NCBI RefSeq assembly: GCF_902652685.1
Contig: NZ_CACRUY010000028.1
Location: 1-64,000 of the forward strand
Direction of reading: 5' to 3'
DNA from: Mycobacterium sp. Marseille-P9652
GTDB taxonomy: Bacteria; Actinomycetota; Actinomycetes; Mycobacteriales; Mycobacteriaceae
DNA: 64,000 bases
A program made the position numbers and the translations under genes. The notes beneath the pieces are model-generated. The model was not told the DNA's origin. It saw only the letters and a program-made list of their open reading frames with translations, and made no database searches. Below are positions 7,859 through 16,969 of this stretch, piece by piece; the first letter of the stretch is position 1; every line of letters starts with the position of its first letter.

Positions 7859-9163
7859 CTAGAATCCCTGCGGCACACCGTTGCCGAGATACGCCAGCCC
7901 CGCCGCCCGGACCGCCGCGGGATCGAGCAGGTTGCGGGTGTCCAGCACCGCGGCCAGCGGCGCGTCGCGGGCGATGGCGCGCCAGTCGAGGTCGCGGAAC
8001 TGGGGCCACTCGGTGAGCACCACGATCGCCTCGGCCGCCTTGGCGGCGCGGTACGGGTCGTCGGCCGCGGTCACCCGGCTCGCCTGCAGGACGGCGGGGT
8101 CGATGTGGGGCAGCTGCGGGTCGTAACCCATGACGTGGGCGCCGGCCGCGGCGAGCTCTCGGCAGGCGGCCAGGGCGGGCGAATCGCGGGTGTCGCTGGT
8201 GGCGGCCTTGAACGTCAGTCCCAGCGCGGTGACCCGGCAGCCGGCCAACGGCCGGCCCAGGGTTCGGCGCAGCGCGGCGCCGATCCGGCGCGCCTGGGCG
8301 GTGTTGGTGCGCCGGGCGGCGTCGACCTCGGCGAAATCGACCCCGTGCCGCCGCGCGGTGTGGATCAGGGCCGCGGTGTCCTTGGGCAGGCACGACCCGC
8401 CCCACCCGGGCCCCGGCCGCAGGAACTCCGGCCCGATCCGCCGGTCGGCACCCATGCACCCGGTGACGTCGTCGATATCGGCGCCCACCCGGGTGCACAG
8501 CGTCGCCAGCGAATTCGCGTACGAGAGCTTGACGGCCAGGAACGCGTTGCTGGCGTACTTGGCGAGCTCGGCGCTCTCCGGGCTCATCCGCTGCACGCGT
8601 TCGGCGCCGAGGCCGTACGCCCGCTGCACCAGGTGGGCGGCCGACTCGTCCGCGGTGCCGATGACCAGGCGGTCCGGGTGCCGGAAGTCGTGAACGGCGC
8701 GTCCCTCGCGCAGGAACTCCGGGGCGGACACCGCGCGAATGCCCTTGTGCCGCAGCCTGTCCGCCATGGCCGACGTGGTGCCCACGGGAATCGTCGACTT
8801 GAGCGCGACGACGGCGCCGGCGCGCAGGACGCCGCCCAGGCGGTCGACCACCGCGCCCACCGCGCTGAGGTCGGCCCGGCCGTCGTCGGCGCTGGGGGTG
8901 GGGACGCAGACGAAGACGACGTCCCGGTCGGCCAGCGCGGCGAAGTCGGCGCTGAACGTGAGCAGGCCGCGGGCCAGGCCGTCGCGCAGCAGCGCCGGCA
9001 ACTGCGGCTCGTCGATCACCGGGATTCCCGCCGCCAGCGTGCGCACCCGCTCGGGATCGATGTCGACGGCGATCGTGTCGATCCCGTGTGCGGCCGTGCA
9101 GACGGCGGTGGTGAGACCGACGTAGCTGGCGCCCACCACCCCGACGCGCGGTGTGCCGGTCAT
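7859..9163 (-). CDS. ugd: UDP-glucose 6-dehydrogenase
   Basis: 434 residues. NAD-binding GASYVG near 11-16, Lys in KYASNAF and the catalytic Cys258 in GWGGSCLPKD are in place. It oxidises UDP-glucose twice to UDP-glucuronate. It is the last gene of the nine-gene operon, overlapping the preceding GT9 gene by 4 bases. With the UDP-glucuronate decarboxylase at the other end of the operon it gives UDP-glucose, UDP-glucuronate, UDP-xylose. GDP-mannose or UDP-ManNAc dehydrogenase is a less likely alternative from sequence alone. Confidence 0.85.
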   Translation of the reverse strand: MTGTPRVGVVGASYVGLTTAVCTAAHGIDTIAVDIDPERVRTLAAGIPVIDEPQLPALLRDGLARGLLTFSADFAALADRDVVFVCVPTPSADDGRADLSAVGAVVDRLGGVLRAGAVVALKSTIPVGTTSAMADRLRHKGIRAVSAPEFLREGRAVHDFRHPDRLVIGTADESAAHLVQRAYGLGAERVQRMSPESAELAKYASNAFLAVKLSYANSLATLCTRVGADIDDVTGCMGADRRIGPEFLRPGPGWGGSCLPKDTAALIHTARRHGVDFAEVDAARRTNTAQARRIGAALRRTLGRPLAGCRVTALGLTFKAATSDTRDSPALAACRELAAAGAHVMGYDPQLPHIDPAVLQASRVTAADDPYRAAKAAEAIVVLTEWPQFRDLDWRAIARDAPLAAVLDTRNLLDPAAVRAAGLAYLGNGVPQGF

Positions 9164-10140
9164 GCCGTCTCCCTGAGAATCGTGCGCGTGGCGGCCAGCA
9201 CGCTGGCGACCGTGATCAGCAGCAGCCCCTCGTGGGGGGTGTCAGCGTGCGGGTCGCCGACCCCGCCGGCCCACAGCGCGGCGTGGGGCGCGGGGCCGCG
9301 CGGCCCCCACCGGGCGGGGGCGGTGGGTCCGAACAACACCACCGACGCGGTGTTGGTGGCCGCGGCCAGGTGGCCGATGCCCGTGTCGCCGCAGATCACC
9401 AGCCGGCTGCCGGCGACCAGCGCGGCCAGGGCCGGCAGATCGAGCAGTCCGGCGACGACGGCGGTGCGCGGCAATCGGGCGGCGCGGGCGATCTCGTGCG
9501 CCAGGTCGAATTCGCCGGACGACCCGGTGATCACGATGTCGTGGCCCTCGTCGCGCAGCGCCGCGGCCACCGCGGCGAACCGCTCGGGGGGCCACTGGCG
9601 CGCGTGGGACGACGCGCCCGGATGGATCACGACGGCGTCGATGCACTCGGGGACGACGGTCGACCGCGGCAGCGTGACATCTTCGAGGTCGCAACGGATT
9701 CCGGCCCATTCCAAAAGGGCGCACCACCGGTGCATCTCGTGGATCTCGGGCTGCCACGGCGGGCCCAGCAGGGCGGGATGGCCGGAGTGGCAGTGGGTGA
9801 GCACCGTCTGCGGCCCCCACGCCAGCAGGTGGTCGATGCTCTGGGGGCCGCAGCCGTGCAGGTTCACCGCGAGCGCCGGCGGTCCGGCGAGCGGCCGGAC
9901 GTCGCCGAGGCACGACGTGGGCAGCACGTCGTCGATTGCGCCGGTCATCATCGCCAGCTCCCGGTAGCGGTCAGGGGCGGCGAGGGTGACGCGCGCGGCG
10001 GGGTAGTGCCGGCGCAGCCCCCGCAGGGCGGGCACCGCCGTCAGCAGATCGCCCAGGCCCAGGGCGCGCAGCACCACGATGGTGTCGTCCGGCCCGGCGT
10101 CGAGCGCCTCCCCGACCGCTAAGGTGCCTCCTAAGGCCAT
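9160..10140 (-). CDS. GT9 heptosyltransferase-like glycosyltransferase (second copy)
   Basis: 326 residues, a GT-B fold like ADP-heptose:LPS heptosyltransferases. Visible signatures are LRALGLGDLLTAVPALRGLR at the N terminus, VIHPGASSHARQWP in the middle, and GDTGIGHLAAATNT in the donor-binding domain. ATG at 10140 lies within the end of the SDR gene (10-base overlap). Lipid A cores are absent in mycobacteria, so the acceptor must be another glycan or lipid; this is inferred. Two GT9 genes with complete ADP-heptose synthesis suggest at least two heptose residues. Confidence 0.82.
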   Translation of the reverse strand: MALGGTLAVGEALDAGPDDTIVVLRALGLGDLLTAVPALRGLRRHYPAARVTLAAPDRYRELAMMTGAIDDVLPTSCLGDVRPLAGPPALAVNLHGCGPQSIDHLLAWGPQTVLTHCHSGHPALLGPPWQPEIHEMHRWCALLEWAGIRCDLEDVTLPRSTVVPECIDAVVIHPGASSHARQWPPERFAAVAAALRDEGHDIVITGSSGEFDLAHEIARAARLPRTAVVAGLLDLPALAALVAGSRLVICGDTGIGHLAAATNTASVVLFGPTAPARWGPRGPAPHAALWAGGVGDPHADTPHEGLLLITVASVLAATRTILRETA

Positions 10141-10826
10141 GACGCCTCCGTCGAGGCGCAGACCACGAGTTCGCGCACCTCGCAGCCGGCCGGCTGGGAC
10201 AGCGCGAAGAGCACGGTCTCGGCGACGTCCTCGGGCCGGTTGAGCTTGGCGTCGGCCGGCGGCTTGTACTGCTCGGTGCGGCCGTCGAAGAAGGGGGTGT
10301 GCATGCCGCCGGGGATCAGCAGCGTCACGCCCACCTCGCCGGCGAGCTCGGCCGCCAGCGCGCGGGTGAAGCCGACGACCCCGAATTTCGAGGCGCAGTA
10401 CGCGGTGGCGTCCCCGACGGCCTTGATGCCCAACGTGGACGCGCACGTGACGATGCGTCCGCCGGTGGCCCTCAGGTACGGCAGCGCGGCGCGGACGACG
10501 GCGGCGGTGCCCACCAGGTTGACCGCGATGACCTGCTCCCACTCCTTGGCCGGCACCTGCTCGAGGGTGCCGCACGAGTCGATGCCCGCCGCCGTGAACA
10601 CGCCGGTGATGCGGCCGTCGACCTCGCCGGCCAGCGCCTCGACGGCGGCCGCGACCGCGCTGGTGTCGGCGAGATCGCAAGCGGCGTAGGGGATACCGTC
10701 CCCCGGGGGATTCTTGTCGATCACCAGCGGGACGGCGCCCCGCCGGGCGACCGCGGCCACCGTGGCCGCGCCCAGCCCCGAGGAACCGCCGGTGATCAGC
10801 ACGCCGTCGCGTCGTTCTGCCGTCAT
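10131..10826 (-). CDS. Short-chain dehydrogenase/reductase in the sugar operon
   Basis: 231 residues, classical SDR: TGGSSGLG near 13-20 for NAD(P), then CAST and YCASK supplying Ser-Tyr-Lys (about 136-160). The proximal part of the pyrophosphate motif is typical, but the chain is much shorter than HldD epimerases (about 310 residues), so it is not an obvious ADP-heptose 6-epimerase. It may oxidise or reduce a sugar intermediate. It starts 1 base after hldE ends. Confidence 0.8.
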   Translation of the reverse strand: MTAERRDGVLITGGSSGLGAATVAAVARRGAVPLVIDKNPPGDGIPYAACDLADTSAVAAAVEALAGEVDGRITGVFTAAGIDSCGTLEQVPAKEWEQVIAVNLVGTAAVVRAALPYLRATGGRIVTCASTLGIKAVGDATAYCASKFGVVGFTRALAAELAGEVGVTLLIPGGMHTPFFDGRTEQYKPPADAKLNRPEDVAETVLFALSQPAGCEVRELVVCASTEASWP

Positions 10827-10827
10827 G

Positions 10828-12237
10828 TCAAGCCCTTTCGGTAAACGTGCGGCCGGACGAGGCCGCGGCGATCAAACGGGAAGAGGAGTAGCCGGCCACC
10901 GTCGGCAGAATCACGACCTCGCCGCCGTGGCGGTGGACGACGGCGGCCTCCGGCAAGTCGTGTGCGGTGTAGTCGCCGCCCTTGACCCAGACATCGGGCC
11001 GCAGCGCGTCGAGCGCGTGTTCGGGCGTCGGCCCGTCGAAGACCGCGACCGCGTCCACGCACGCGAGCGCGGCCAGGACGCGGGCGCGATCGACGTCGCG
11101 CATGACGGGTCGACCGTCGCCCTTGAGCGCGCGCACCGACTCATCGGAGTTGACCAGGACGATCAACGCGTCGCCGAGCTCGCGCGCCTGCCGCAGCAGC
11201 CGGATGTGACCGGTGTGCAGCAGGTCGAAGCAACCCCCGGTGGCGACCACGGTCCGCCCGGCGCGCCGCAGCCGCTCGGCCAGGGCGAGCGCGTCGACCG
11301 CCGCGGTGTCGTCGAGTTGGCCGCCGGAAGGCAGCACGCCCGCGCCGTCGCCCGGGACGGGCGTCGAGACGGAGGCGGCGCCGCCGGTGGCGACGAAGCG
11401 GGACGCGTCGGCGACGGCGGCCTCTACGGCGGCGACCGGGTCGGCCCCGGCGCCGAGGGCCACCGCCGCGGAGACGGCGAACCGGTCGCCGGCGCCGCAG
11501 ACGTCGGCCGCGGCGGCGGCCGTGCGCTCCGGGATCCCGACGTGGCGCGGCTCGGCGTTCGCGGTGTACACCCGGGCCCCGCGCGCGCCGCGGGTGATGC
11601 AGACCGCGCGCGGCTCCCACCTGTTCAGCAAAACCGGGCCCGCATCGCCCGGCGTACCCGCGCAGAAGTGCTGGGCCTCTTCGTGATTCGGCGTCACGAG
11701 CGCGCATCCCGGCACGGGCGGCGCACCGCGCGGGTGGGGGTCCCACACCACCGGGATCCGCGGCGCCAGCTCGGTGAGCGCCGCGCGCAGGCCGGGCAGC
11801 GCGGTCACCCCGGCGCCGTAATCGGCGACGCAGATCGCGCGCGCGTCGGCCAGCGCCTCGGTGGGCCCCGCGGCGAGCGGGCGCTCGACCGGGGCGGCGT
11901 CGCCCCGGTCGACCCGCAGCATCGACTGGCCGCGGGCCCGGATCCTGGTCTTGGTGACGGTCGTCCCGCTCATCGGCAGGGCGATCACCGTCACCCCGGC
12001 CGCGGTCAGCAGGTCGTGCAGCCGGCGGCCGCCGTCGTCGTCCGCGATGCCGGTGATCAGCACCACCGCCGGCTCGGTGCGGGCGGCGAGCAGGGCCGCG
12101 AGCCCCGCCCCGCCCGGGCGCTGCACCGTCCGCTCGGCGTCCACCACCGGCACCGGCGCCTCGGGGCTCAGCCGGCTGGCCGAACCCAGCACGTCGACGT
12201 CGAGGATCGAATCACCCACGATCACAAGTGGTTTCAT
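10828..12237 (-). CDS. hldE: Bifunctional heptose-7-phosphate kinase/heptose-1-phosphate adenylyltransferase
   Basis: 469 residues, close to E. coli HldE (477). Residues 1-300 are a PfkB-type kinase with PGGAG near 41-45 and the catalytic GAGD at 248-251. Residues 325-469 are a nucleotidyltransferase with GGCFDLLHTGH at 334-344. It phosphorylates D-glycero-D-manno-heptose 7-phosphate at C1 and later adenylates the 1-phosphate to ADP-heptose. This is the ADP route; the well-known M. tuberculosis gmhA/gmhB/hddA cluster is a GDP-heptose route, so this locus is different. It overlaps gmhA by 4 bases. Confidence 0.9.
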   Translation of the reverse strand: MKPLVIVGDSILDVDVLGSASRLSPEAPVPVVDAERTVQRPGGAGLAALLAARTEPAVVLITGIADDDGGRRLHDLLTAAGVTVIALPMSGTTVTKTRIRARGQSMLRVDRGDAAPVERPLAAGPTEALADARAICVADYGAGVTALPGLRAALTELAPRIPVVWDPHPRGAPPVPGCALVTPNHEEAQHFCAGTPGDAGPVLLNRWEPRAVCITRGARGARVYTANAEPRHVGIPERTAAAAADVCGAGDRFAVSAAVALGAGADPVAAVEAAVADASRFVATGGAASVSTPVPGDGAGVLPSGGQLDDTAAVDALALAERLRRAGRTVVATGGCFDLLHTGHIRLLRQARELGDALIVLVNSDESVRALKGDGRPVMRDVDRARVLAALACVDAVAVFDGPTPEHALDALRPDVWVKGGDYTAHDLPEAAVVHRHGGEVVILPTVAGYSSSRLIAAASSGRTFTERA

Positions 12238-12803
12238 GAGGCGTCCCGCAGCAGTATCTCGTCGTCGAGCGCCAGGCACAGCCCGTGGACCAGCATCAGG
12301 TGGATCTCCTGCACGGTGGCCGTGGCGGCGGCGTCGACGCAGATGGCGTCGTCGCACGCGTCGGCCAGCTCGTTGGGTCCGCGGCCGGTCAGGGCCCAGG
12401 TCACCATGCCCGCATCGCGGGCGGCCTTCGCGGCCGCCAGCACGTTGCGGCTCCCGCCGCTGGTGGACAGCGCCATCAGCACGTCACCGGGCCGGCCGTG
12501 CGCCCGCACTCCCCGCGCGAACATCTCGTCGGCGCCGTAGTCGTTGGCGATCGCGGTGAGCGCCGACGTCTCGGCGTGTAAGGCGATGGCGGACAACGGG
12601 ATTCGTTCGTGGCGGAAGCGTCCGACCAGCTCGCTGGTGAGGTGCTGCGCCTCGGCGGCGCTGCCCCCGTTGCCGCATGCCAGCAGCCGGCCGCCGCCGG
12701 TCAGCACTCGCGCGAGGTGGCGGCCCCACCCGCGCAGGCGGTCGGCCTCACCGGCGGTGCGCGCCACGGCCTGGCTCAGCGCGCCGAAGTGCGCCTCGAT
12801 CAT
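12234..12803 (-). CDS. gmhA: Sedoheptulose-7-phosphate isomerase
   Basis: 189 residues, the usual length for GmhA. The SIS fold is shown by GNGGSAAEAQHL near 52-63, ALSTSGGSRNV near 110-120 and a C-terminal VQEIHLMLVHGLC helix with the conserved Glu/His. It converts sedoheptulose 7-phosphate to D-glycero-D-manno-heptose 7-phosphate, the first step to ADP-heptose. ATG at 12803 follows a GGGGGAGAGCC ribosome site. Overlaps of 4 bases with both neighbours show translational coupling. Confidence 0.9.
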   Translation of the reverse strand: MIEAHFGALSQAVARTAGEADRLRGWGRHLARVLTGGGRLLACGNGGSAAEAQHLTSELVGRFRHERIPLSAIALHAETSALTAIANDYGADEMFARGVRAHGRPGDVLMALSTSGGSRNVLAAAKAARDAGMVTWALTGRGPNELADACDDAICVDAAATATVQEIHLMLVHGLCLALDDEILLRDAS

Positions 12804-13831
12804 GGCTCTCCCCCTTCCCGCCGCACGGCGGCGAGCAGCTGCTCGTCGCTGATGCCGTCGAGGCAGGGGTGGCCCGGCACCGGACACACCCGGGCGCGGC
12901 TGGCCCGGCACGGCGCGAACTGGTCGCCCAGCACGGTCACCCGCCTGCCGTACGGGCTCCACTGGGTCGCCGGCACCACGGGGGCGAACAGCGACACGAC
13001 CGGGGTTCCGACGGCGGCGGCGAGGTGGGCGGGGCCGGTGTTGGGCACGACGACGACGCGCGCCGCGGCGAACACCGCCGCCAGCTCCGCCAGGCTCGTC
13101 CGCCCGCCCAGGTCGACGGCCCGGTCGCCCGCCACGGTCTTTGTCAACGCGGCCTCGCTCGGGTCGCCCGTGACCAGCACCCGGTAGCCGGCCGCGGTCA
13201 GGGCCGCCACCATGGCAGCGCTGCGGTGGTCGCTCGGCCGCCGGGCCGGGACCGCGGCGCCCGGATGGAAGACGACGAACTCATCACCCGCCACCGTGGC
13301 CGCCAGCCCGGGCGGCAGCGGGTCGACGGCGCGGATCCGCAGCGCCCCGTCGTCGCCGGCGGGCAGCGGGCAACCGGCCGCGTCGGCCAGGGACAGCGCC
13401 CGCTCCGGCTCGGGGATGCCGGGGGGCACGTGGTGTCGGAGATCCAGCAGGGTGCCCGGGTAGTCGGTGCAGATGGCGCCGACCCACGGCACCCCCGCCA
13501 TCCGCGCCAGCAGCGCCAGCGGCAGCGGCGACTGGTGGAACGACGTGAAGATGTAGACCCGTTCCGGCGCGATGTCGCGCAGGTGCTTGAGGAGGGCGTC
13601 GGCGTGGGCGGCGGTGAGTTCCGGGGAGTCGAAATCGACCCAGGGGGCCTGCCATTCGACGATCTCGTCGACGCCGACGAGCAGCTCGGCCGCGTCGCGT
13701 CCGCGCGGCCCGGCCAGCATCACGACCCGGTCGTGGTGGGCGGCGACCGCCCGCACCGCGGGGCCGGTGATCAGCACGTCCCCCGCGCTGTCCAGGCGGG
13801 CCACCAGTGCGGTGGTCGATGCGGTCGTCAC
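12800..13831 (-). CDS. GT9 heptosyltransferase-like glycosyltransferase (first copy)
   Basis: 343 residues with GTG start at 13831. GT9 signatures include VARLDSAGDVLITGPAVRA at the N terminus and VVVPNTGPAHLAAAVGTPVVSLF in the donor domain; near the C terminus several cysteines (CRASRARVCPVPGHPC) occur as in many heptosyltransferase II-like proteins. It probably adds heptose from ADP-heptose to an unknown acceptor in the cytoplasm. It overlaps the GT2-phosphatase fusion by 4 bases upstream and gmhA by 4 downstream. Confidence 0.82.
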   Translation of the reverse strand: MTTASTTALVARLDSAGDVLITGPAVRAVAAHHDRVVMLAGPRGRDAAELLVGVDEIVEWQAPWVDFDSPELTAAHADALLKHLRDIAPERVYIFTSFHQSPLPLALLARMAGVPWVGAICTDYPGTLLDLRHHVPPGIPEPERALSLADAAGCPLPAGDDGALRIRAVDPLPPGLAATVAGDEFVVFHPGAAVPARRPSDHRSAAMVAALTAAGYRVLVTGDPSEAALTKTVAGDRAVDLGGRTSLAELAAVFAAARVVVVPNTGPAHLAAAVGTPVVSLFAPVVPATQWSPYGRRVTVLGDQFAPCRASRARVCPVPGHPCLDGISDEQLLAAVRREGGEP

Positions 13832-15324
13832 CGGCACTCCCGCAGCACCAGCGTCACCGCGTCGTCGAGGGTTCCGGCCACCCGCGCGTGGGCCCGCGCG
13901 TGGTCCACCTCGTCGGGCAGCGTGCGCCCGGTGGGCACCAGCACGGCCTGCGCGTCCGCGGCCAGCGCCGCCCGGACGTCGCCGCCGGTGTCGCCGATCA
14001 TCACGCAGCGTTGCGGGGGCACGGCGAGCGCCTCGGCGGCCGCCAGCACCATCCCGGGCCGCGGTTTGCGGCCGCCGCAGCCGTCCGCCTCGCCGTGCAC
14101 GCACACCTGCCAGGAGTCGAACGGCCCCAGCACCTCGTCGACGCGCGCGTTGACCGCGGTGAGCTGCTCGGGGCTGATCAGCCCGCGGGCCACGCCGGAT
14201 TGGTTGGTGACGACGGCGAGCAGCAGCCCGCGGCGGCGCAGGCGCGCCAGCGCCCTGCACGCGTCGTGCGTGGGCCGCACGCCGTCGGGATCGTTGAGGT
14301 AGGGCCGGTCGACGATGAGGGTGTCGTCGCGGTCGAGCAGCACCGCGAGCGGCGGGTCGCGCCGCGCCCGGCGGAAGGTCCACTCGCCCGCCAGGCGGTG
14401 TGCCACCGCCGCCGGGGGGATCGCGGCGCTGGTCACCGAAAGGCGAAGCGCCTCAACCAGAGTGCGCGGCCCGGCGAGCCAGCGGCGGGCGGTGAACTCG
14501 GCGGTCAGCAACAGCCACAGCGCTGCCGCCGCGCGGGCCGGCGCGGGCCGGCGCAGCGCGGCCGCGGCGATGGCGCCGGCGCCGGCCAGGGTGGTGGCCG
14601 CGTGCGCCGGCATCCTGCCGGGCCCCTCGCCGACCAGCGCCCGCCACGACCGGCCGTACTTGCGGCGCAGCAACGCGTTGTCGCGGTTGCCGACCTGCGC
14701 GCGGACGCTCGACCACCAAGTGGCCGCCGCGACGGGGTGGGTGCTGCGGCGGTTCCCGCGCTCGATCGCCCCGCCGGCCGACACGATCCGCACCGCGAGG
14801 TCGGAATCCTCCCGGTAGGCGCGCGGGAATCGCTCGTCGAAGCCCCCGACCGCGACCAGCGTGTCGCGCCGGTACGCCATGTCGGCGGTGATCCAGCGGG
14901 CCTCGGCCAGCCGCAGCGTCCGGCGCTCGTCGTCGGTGGGCCGGCGCGCGCCCTCCGCCGGCACCTCGACGACGGCCTGCGAACCCACCGCGCCCACCGC
15001 GTCGGCGGCCTTCAGGTCGGTGGCCACATCGGCCTTCCACTGCGGCCCGGGCACCACGTCGTCGTCGAGGAAGCACACCCAGCGGGCGGTGGTGGCCCGC
15101 CAGCCGACGTTGCGGGCGGCGGCGGGCCCGCGCCCGCCGCTGCGCAGCACGCGCACCCCCTCGGCGTCCTGGTCCATGGGCAGGGCGGTGCCGGCGTTCG
15201 GCCGGTCGTCGACCACCACCACCGCGGCCGGCGTCGGGCCGGAGCCGCACTCGAGCGCGGTGAGCAAGCGCCGCAACGATTCCCGGCCCACGGTGGGCAC
15301 CACGATCGCGTAGTCGGGTGTCAC
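13828..15324 (-). CDS. Fusion of GT2 glycosyltransferase and GmhB-type HAD phosphatase
   Basis: 498 residues. Residues 1-300 are a GT2 domain: VVPTVGRES start, AARNVGW, the metal-binding FLDDDVVP near 90 and the acceptor-side YREDSD near 172. Residues 325-498 are a HAD-IIIA phosphatase: DRDDT nucleophile/acid, VVTNQSG, a CxHxxxxxC loop and GDTGGDV. The latter resembles heptose-1,7-bisphosphate phosphatase GmhB, the only step otherwise missing from the operon. The usual four-ligand zinc loop keeps C, H and C but has Gly where the last Cys is normally found. GmhB fused to a glycosyltransferase is unusual. Confidence 0.85.
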   Translation of the reverse strand: MTPDYAIVVPTVGRESLRRLLTALECGSGPTPAAVVVVDDRPNAGTALPMDQDAEGVRVLRSGGRGPAAARNVGWRATTARWVCFLDDDVVPGPQWKADVATDLKAADAVGAVGSQAVVEVPAEGARRPTDDERRTLRLAEARWITADMAYRRDTLVAVGGFDERFPRAYREDSDLAVRIVSAGGAIERGNRRSTHPVAAATWWSSVRAQVGNRDNALLRRKYGRSWRALVGEGPGRMPAHAATTLAGAGAIAAAALRRPAPARAAAALWLLLTAEFTARRWLAGPRTLVEALRLSVTSAAIPPAAVAHRLAGEWTFRRARRDPPLAVLLDRDDTLIVDRPYLNDPDGVRPTHDACRALARLRRRGLLLAVVTNQSGVARGLISPEQLTAVNARVDEVLGPFDSWQVCVHGEADGCGGRKPRPGMVLAAAEALAVPPQRCVMIGDTGGDVRAALAADAQAVLVPTGRTLPDEVDHARAHARVAGTLDDAVTLVLRECR

Positions 15325-16961
15325 GGGCGCCGCCTCACCAGGTAGGAGCCGAGCGCCAGCACGTCGATGGGGGAGCCCCCGAAGACCTCCAGGGCGTCGC
15401 GCGGACTGTCCACCATCGGCCGCCCGGCGGTGTTGAAGCTGGTGTTGACGACCACCGGCACCCCGGTCCGCTCGGCGAACCTGCTGATCGTCGCGTGCAG
15501 GCGCGGGTCGGCGGCGCGGTCGACGGTCTGAATCCGCGCGGTGCCGTCGACGTGGGTGACGGCGGGGATGCGGTCGCGCCACTCGGGGGCCACGTCGTGG
15601 ACGAACAGCATGTACGGGCTGGGCAGCGGTCCGCGGGCGAAGATCTCGGCGGCCCGCTCGGCCAGCACCATCGGGGCGACGGGCCGGAACTGTTCGCGGC
15701 CCTTGACGGCGTTGAGTCGCTCGAGGTTGGCAGCGTGGCGCGGATCGGCGAGCAGCGAGCGGCCGCCGAGGGCGCGTGGCCCGAACTCGGCGCGGCCCTG
15801 GAACCAGCCGATCAGCTGGTTGTCGGCCAGCGCGTCGCCCACCGCGCGCGAAAGATCCTGCGGGCGTTCGTAACCCACGGCGGCCTCGTCGAGCACCGCC
15901 CCGATCTGGTCGTCGGACCAGCCGCGCCCCAGCCGGGCCGACGGCATCGGGGCGATGGGCTCGCCGAGCGAGGCGGCCAGGCTCAGCGCGGCGCCCAGCG
16001 CCGTGCCGGAATCCCCGGCCGCCGGCTGCACCCACACCCGGTCGAAGCCCGACTCCGCGTGAATCCGCGTGTTGGCAACGCAATTCAGCGCCACGCCGCC
16101 GGCCAGGCACAGCGCGTCGCCGTCGGTGCGCTCGCGCAGCCAGCCGACGAGGTCGAGCAGCACGTCCTCGACCACCCGCTGCACGGTGCACGCGAGATCG
16201 GCGTGCACGGGGTCGAGCTCGCCCGCGTGCGGCCGGCGGGCCGGGGCCAGCTCGTCCCACTCGATCGGGTCGGTGCGGAAACCGCCGTCGCCGCAGGCGT
16301 ACACGCGCTCTCGCAGGCGCTCGGCGAACCGGGGCTGCCCGTAGGACGCCATCGCCATGACCTTGTACTCGTCGCTCGATCGCGCGAAACCCAAATGCTC
16401 GGTGAGGCTTTCGTAGAGCAGCCCCAGCGAGTGCGGCAGCGGCTGCGACGCCAGGATGTCGAGTTTGTGGTCCCGGTAGACACCGGCCAGCATCGACGTG
16501 CGCTCGCCGCGGCCGTCGACCACGAGCACCGCGGTGTCGGGATGCGGGGAGGCGAGCGCGGTCGATGCGGCGTGGGCGACGTGGTGGCGGACGTGGTGGA
16601 ACACGCCGGGATTCAGGCCGGGCACCGCCGAGGCCAGGAAGCGCGGCGCGCGCTCGGCATACAGCGTGCGCAGGTACTCCCAGTCGCGGTCGAGGCCCGC
16701 GGGGTCGAGCGGCTCCTCGTACATCAGGGCGGGGTCGTAGGAGTAGCCGATGGCGTCGACCTCACCCGGGGCCACACCGGCGTGCTCGAGGCACCAGCGG
16801 ATCGCGGCCACGGGCATCTCCCAGGTCGAGAACGGCACGGCCTGCTTGCCGTGCTTGCGCCGCGAGAACCGTTCCTCCTCGGCGGCCGCGACGACCTCCC
16901 CGTCGACGACCAATGCCGCCGCCGAGTCGTGGAAAACCGCGTTGACTCCAAGAATTCGCAC
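15321..16961 (-). CDS. NodU/CmcH/TobZ-family carbamoyltransferase
   Basis: 546 residues. The N-terminal Kae1-like ATPase domain begins ILGVNAVFHDSAAAL and has HHVRHHVAHAAS near 115-126, the metal-binding histidine motif; the C-terminal YrdC-like part contains GRAEFGPRALGGRS and NTSFN. Members use carbamoyl phosphate and ATP to carbamoylate a hydroxyl on a sugar, as in Nod factors and tobramycin. A carbamoylated glycan is therefore the likely product. GTG at 16961 lies 8 bases after the preceding gene's stop. Confidence 0.88.
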   Translation of the reverse strand: MRILGVNAVFHDSAAALVVDGEVVAAAEEERFSRRKHGKQAVPFSTWEMPVAAIRWCLEHAGVAPGEVDAIGYSYDPALMYEEPLDPAGLDRDWEYLRTLYAERAPRFLASAVPGLNPGVFHHVRHHVAHAASTALASPHPDTAVLVVDGRGERTSMLAGVYRDHKLDILASQPLPHSLGLLYESLTEHLGFARSSDEYKVMAMASYGQPRFAERLRERVYACGDGGFRTDPIEWDELAPARRPHAGELDPVHADLACTVQRVVEDVLLDLVGWLRERTDGDALCLAGGVALNCVANTRIHAESGFDRVWVQPAAGDSGTALGAALSLAASLGEPIAPMPSARLGRGWSDDQIGAVLDEAAVGYERPQDLSRAVGDALADNQLIGWFQGRAEFGPRALGGRSLLADPRHAANLERLNAVKGREQFRPVAPMVLAERAAEIFARGPLPSPYMLFVHDVAPEWRDRIPAVTHVDGTARIQTVDRAADPRLHATISRFAERTGVPVVVNTSFNTAGRPMVDSPRDALEVFGGSPIDVLALGSYLVRRRP

Positions 16962-16969
16962 CGCGCCCC

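Noticed and set aside
7835-9967. 710-residue plus-strand open frame over the sugar operon
   Set aside because: Opposite UDP-glucose dehydrogenase and GT9, whose motifs are intact on the minus strand.
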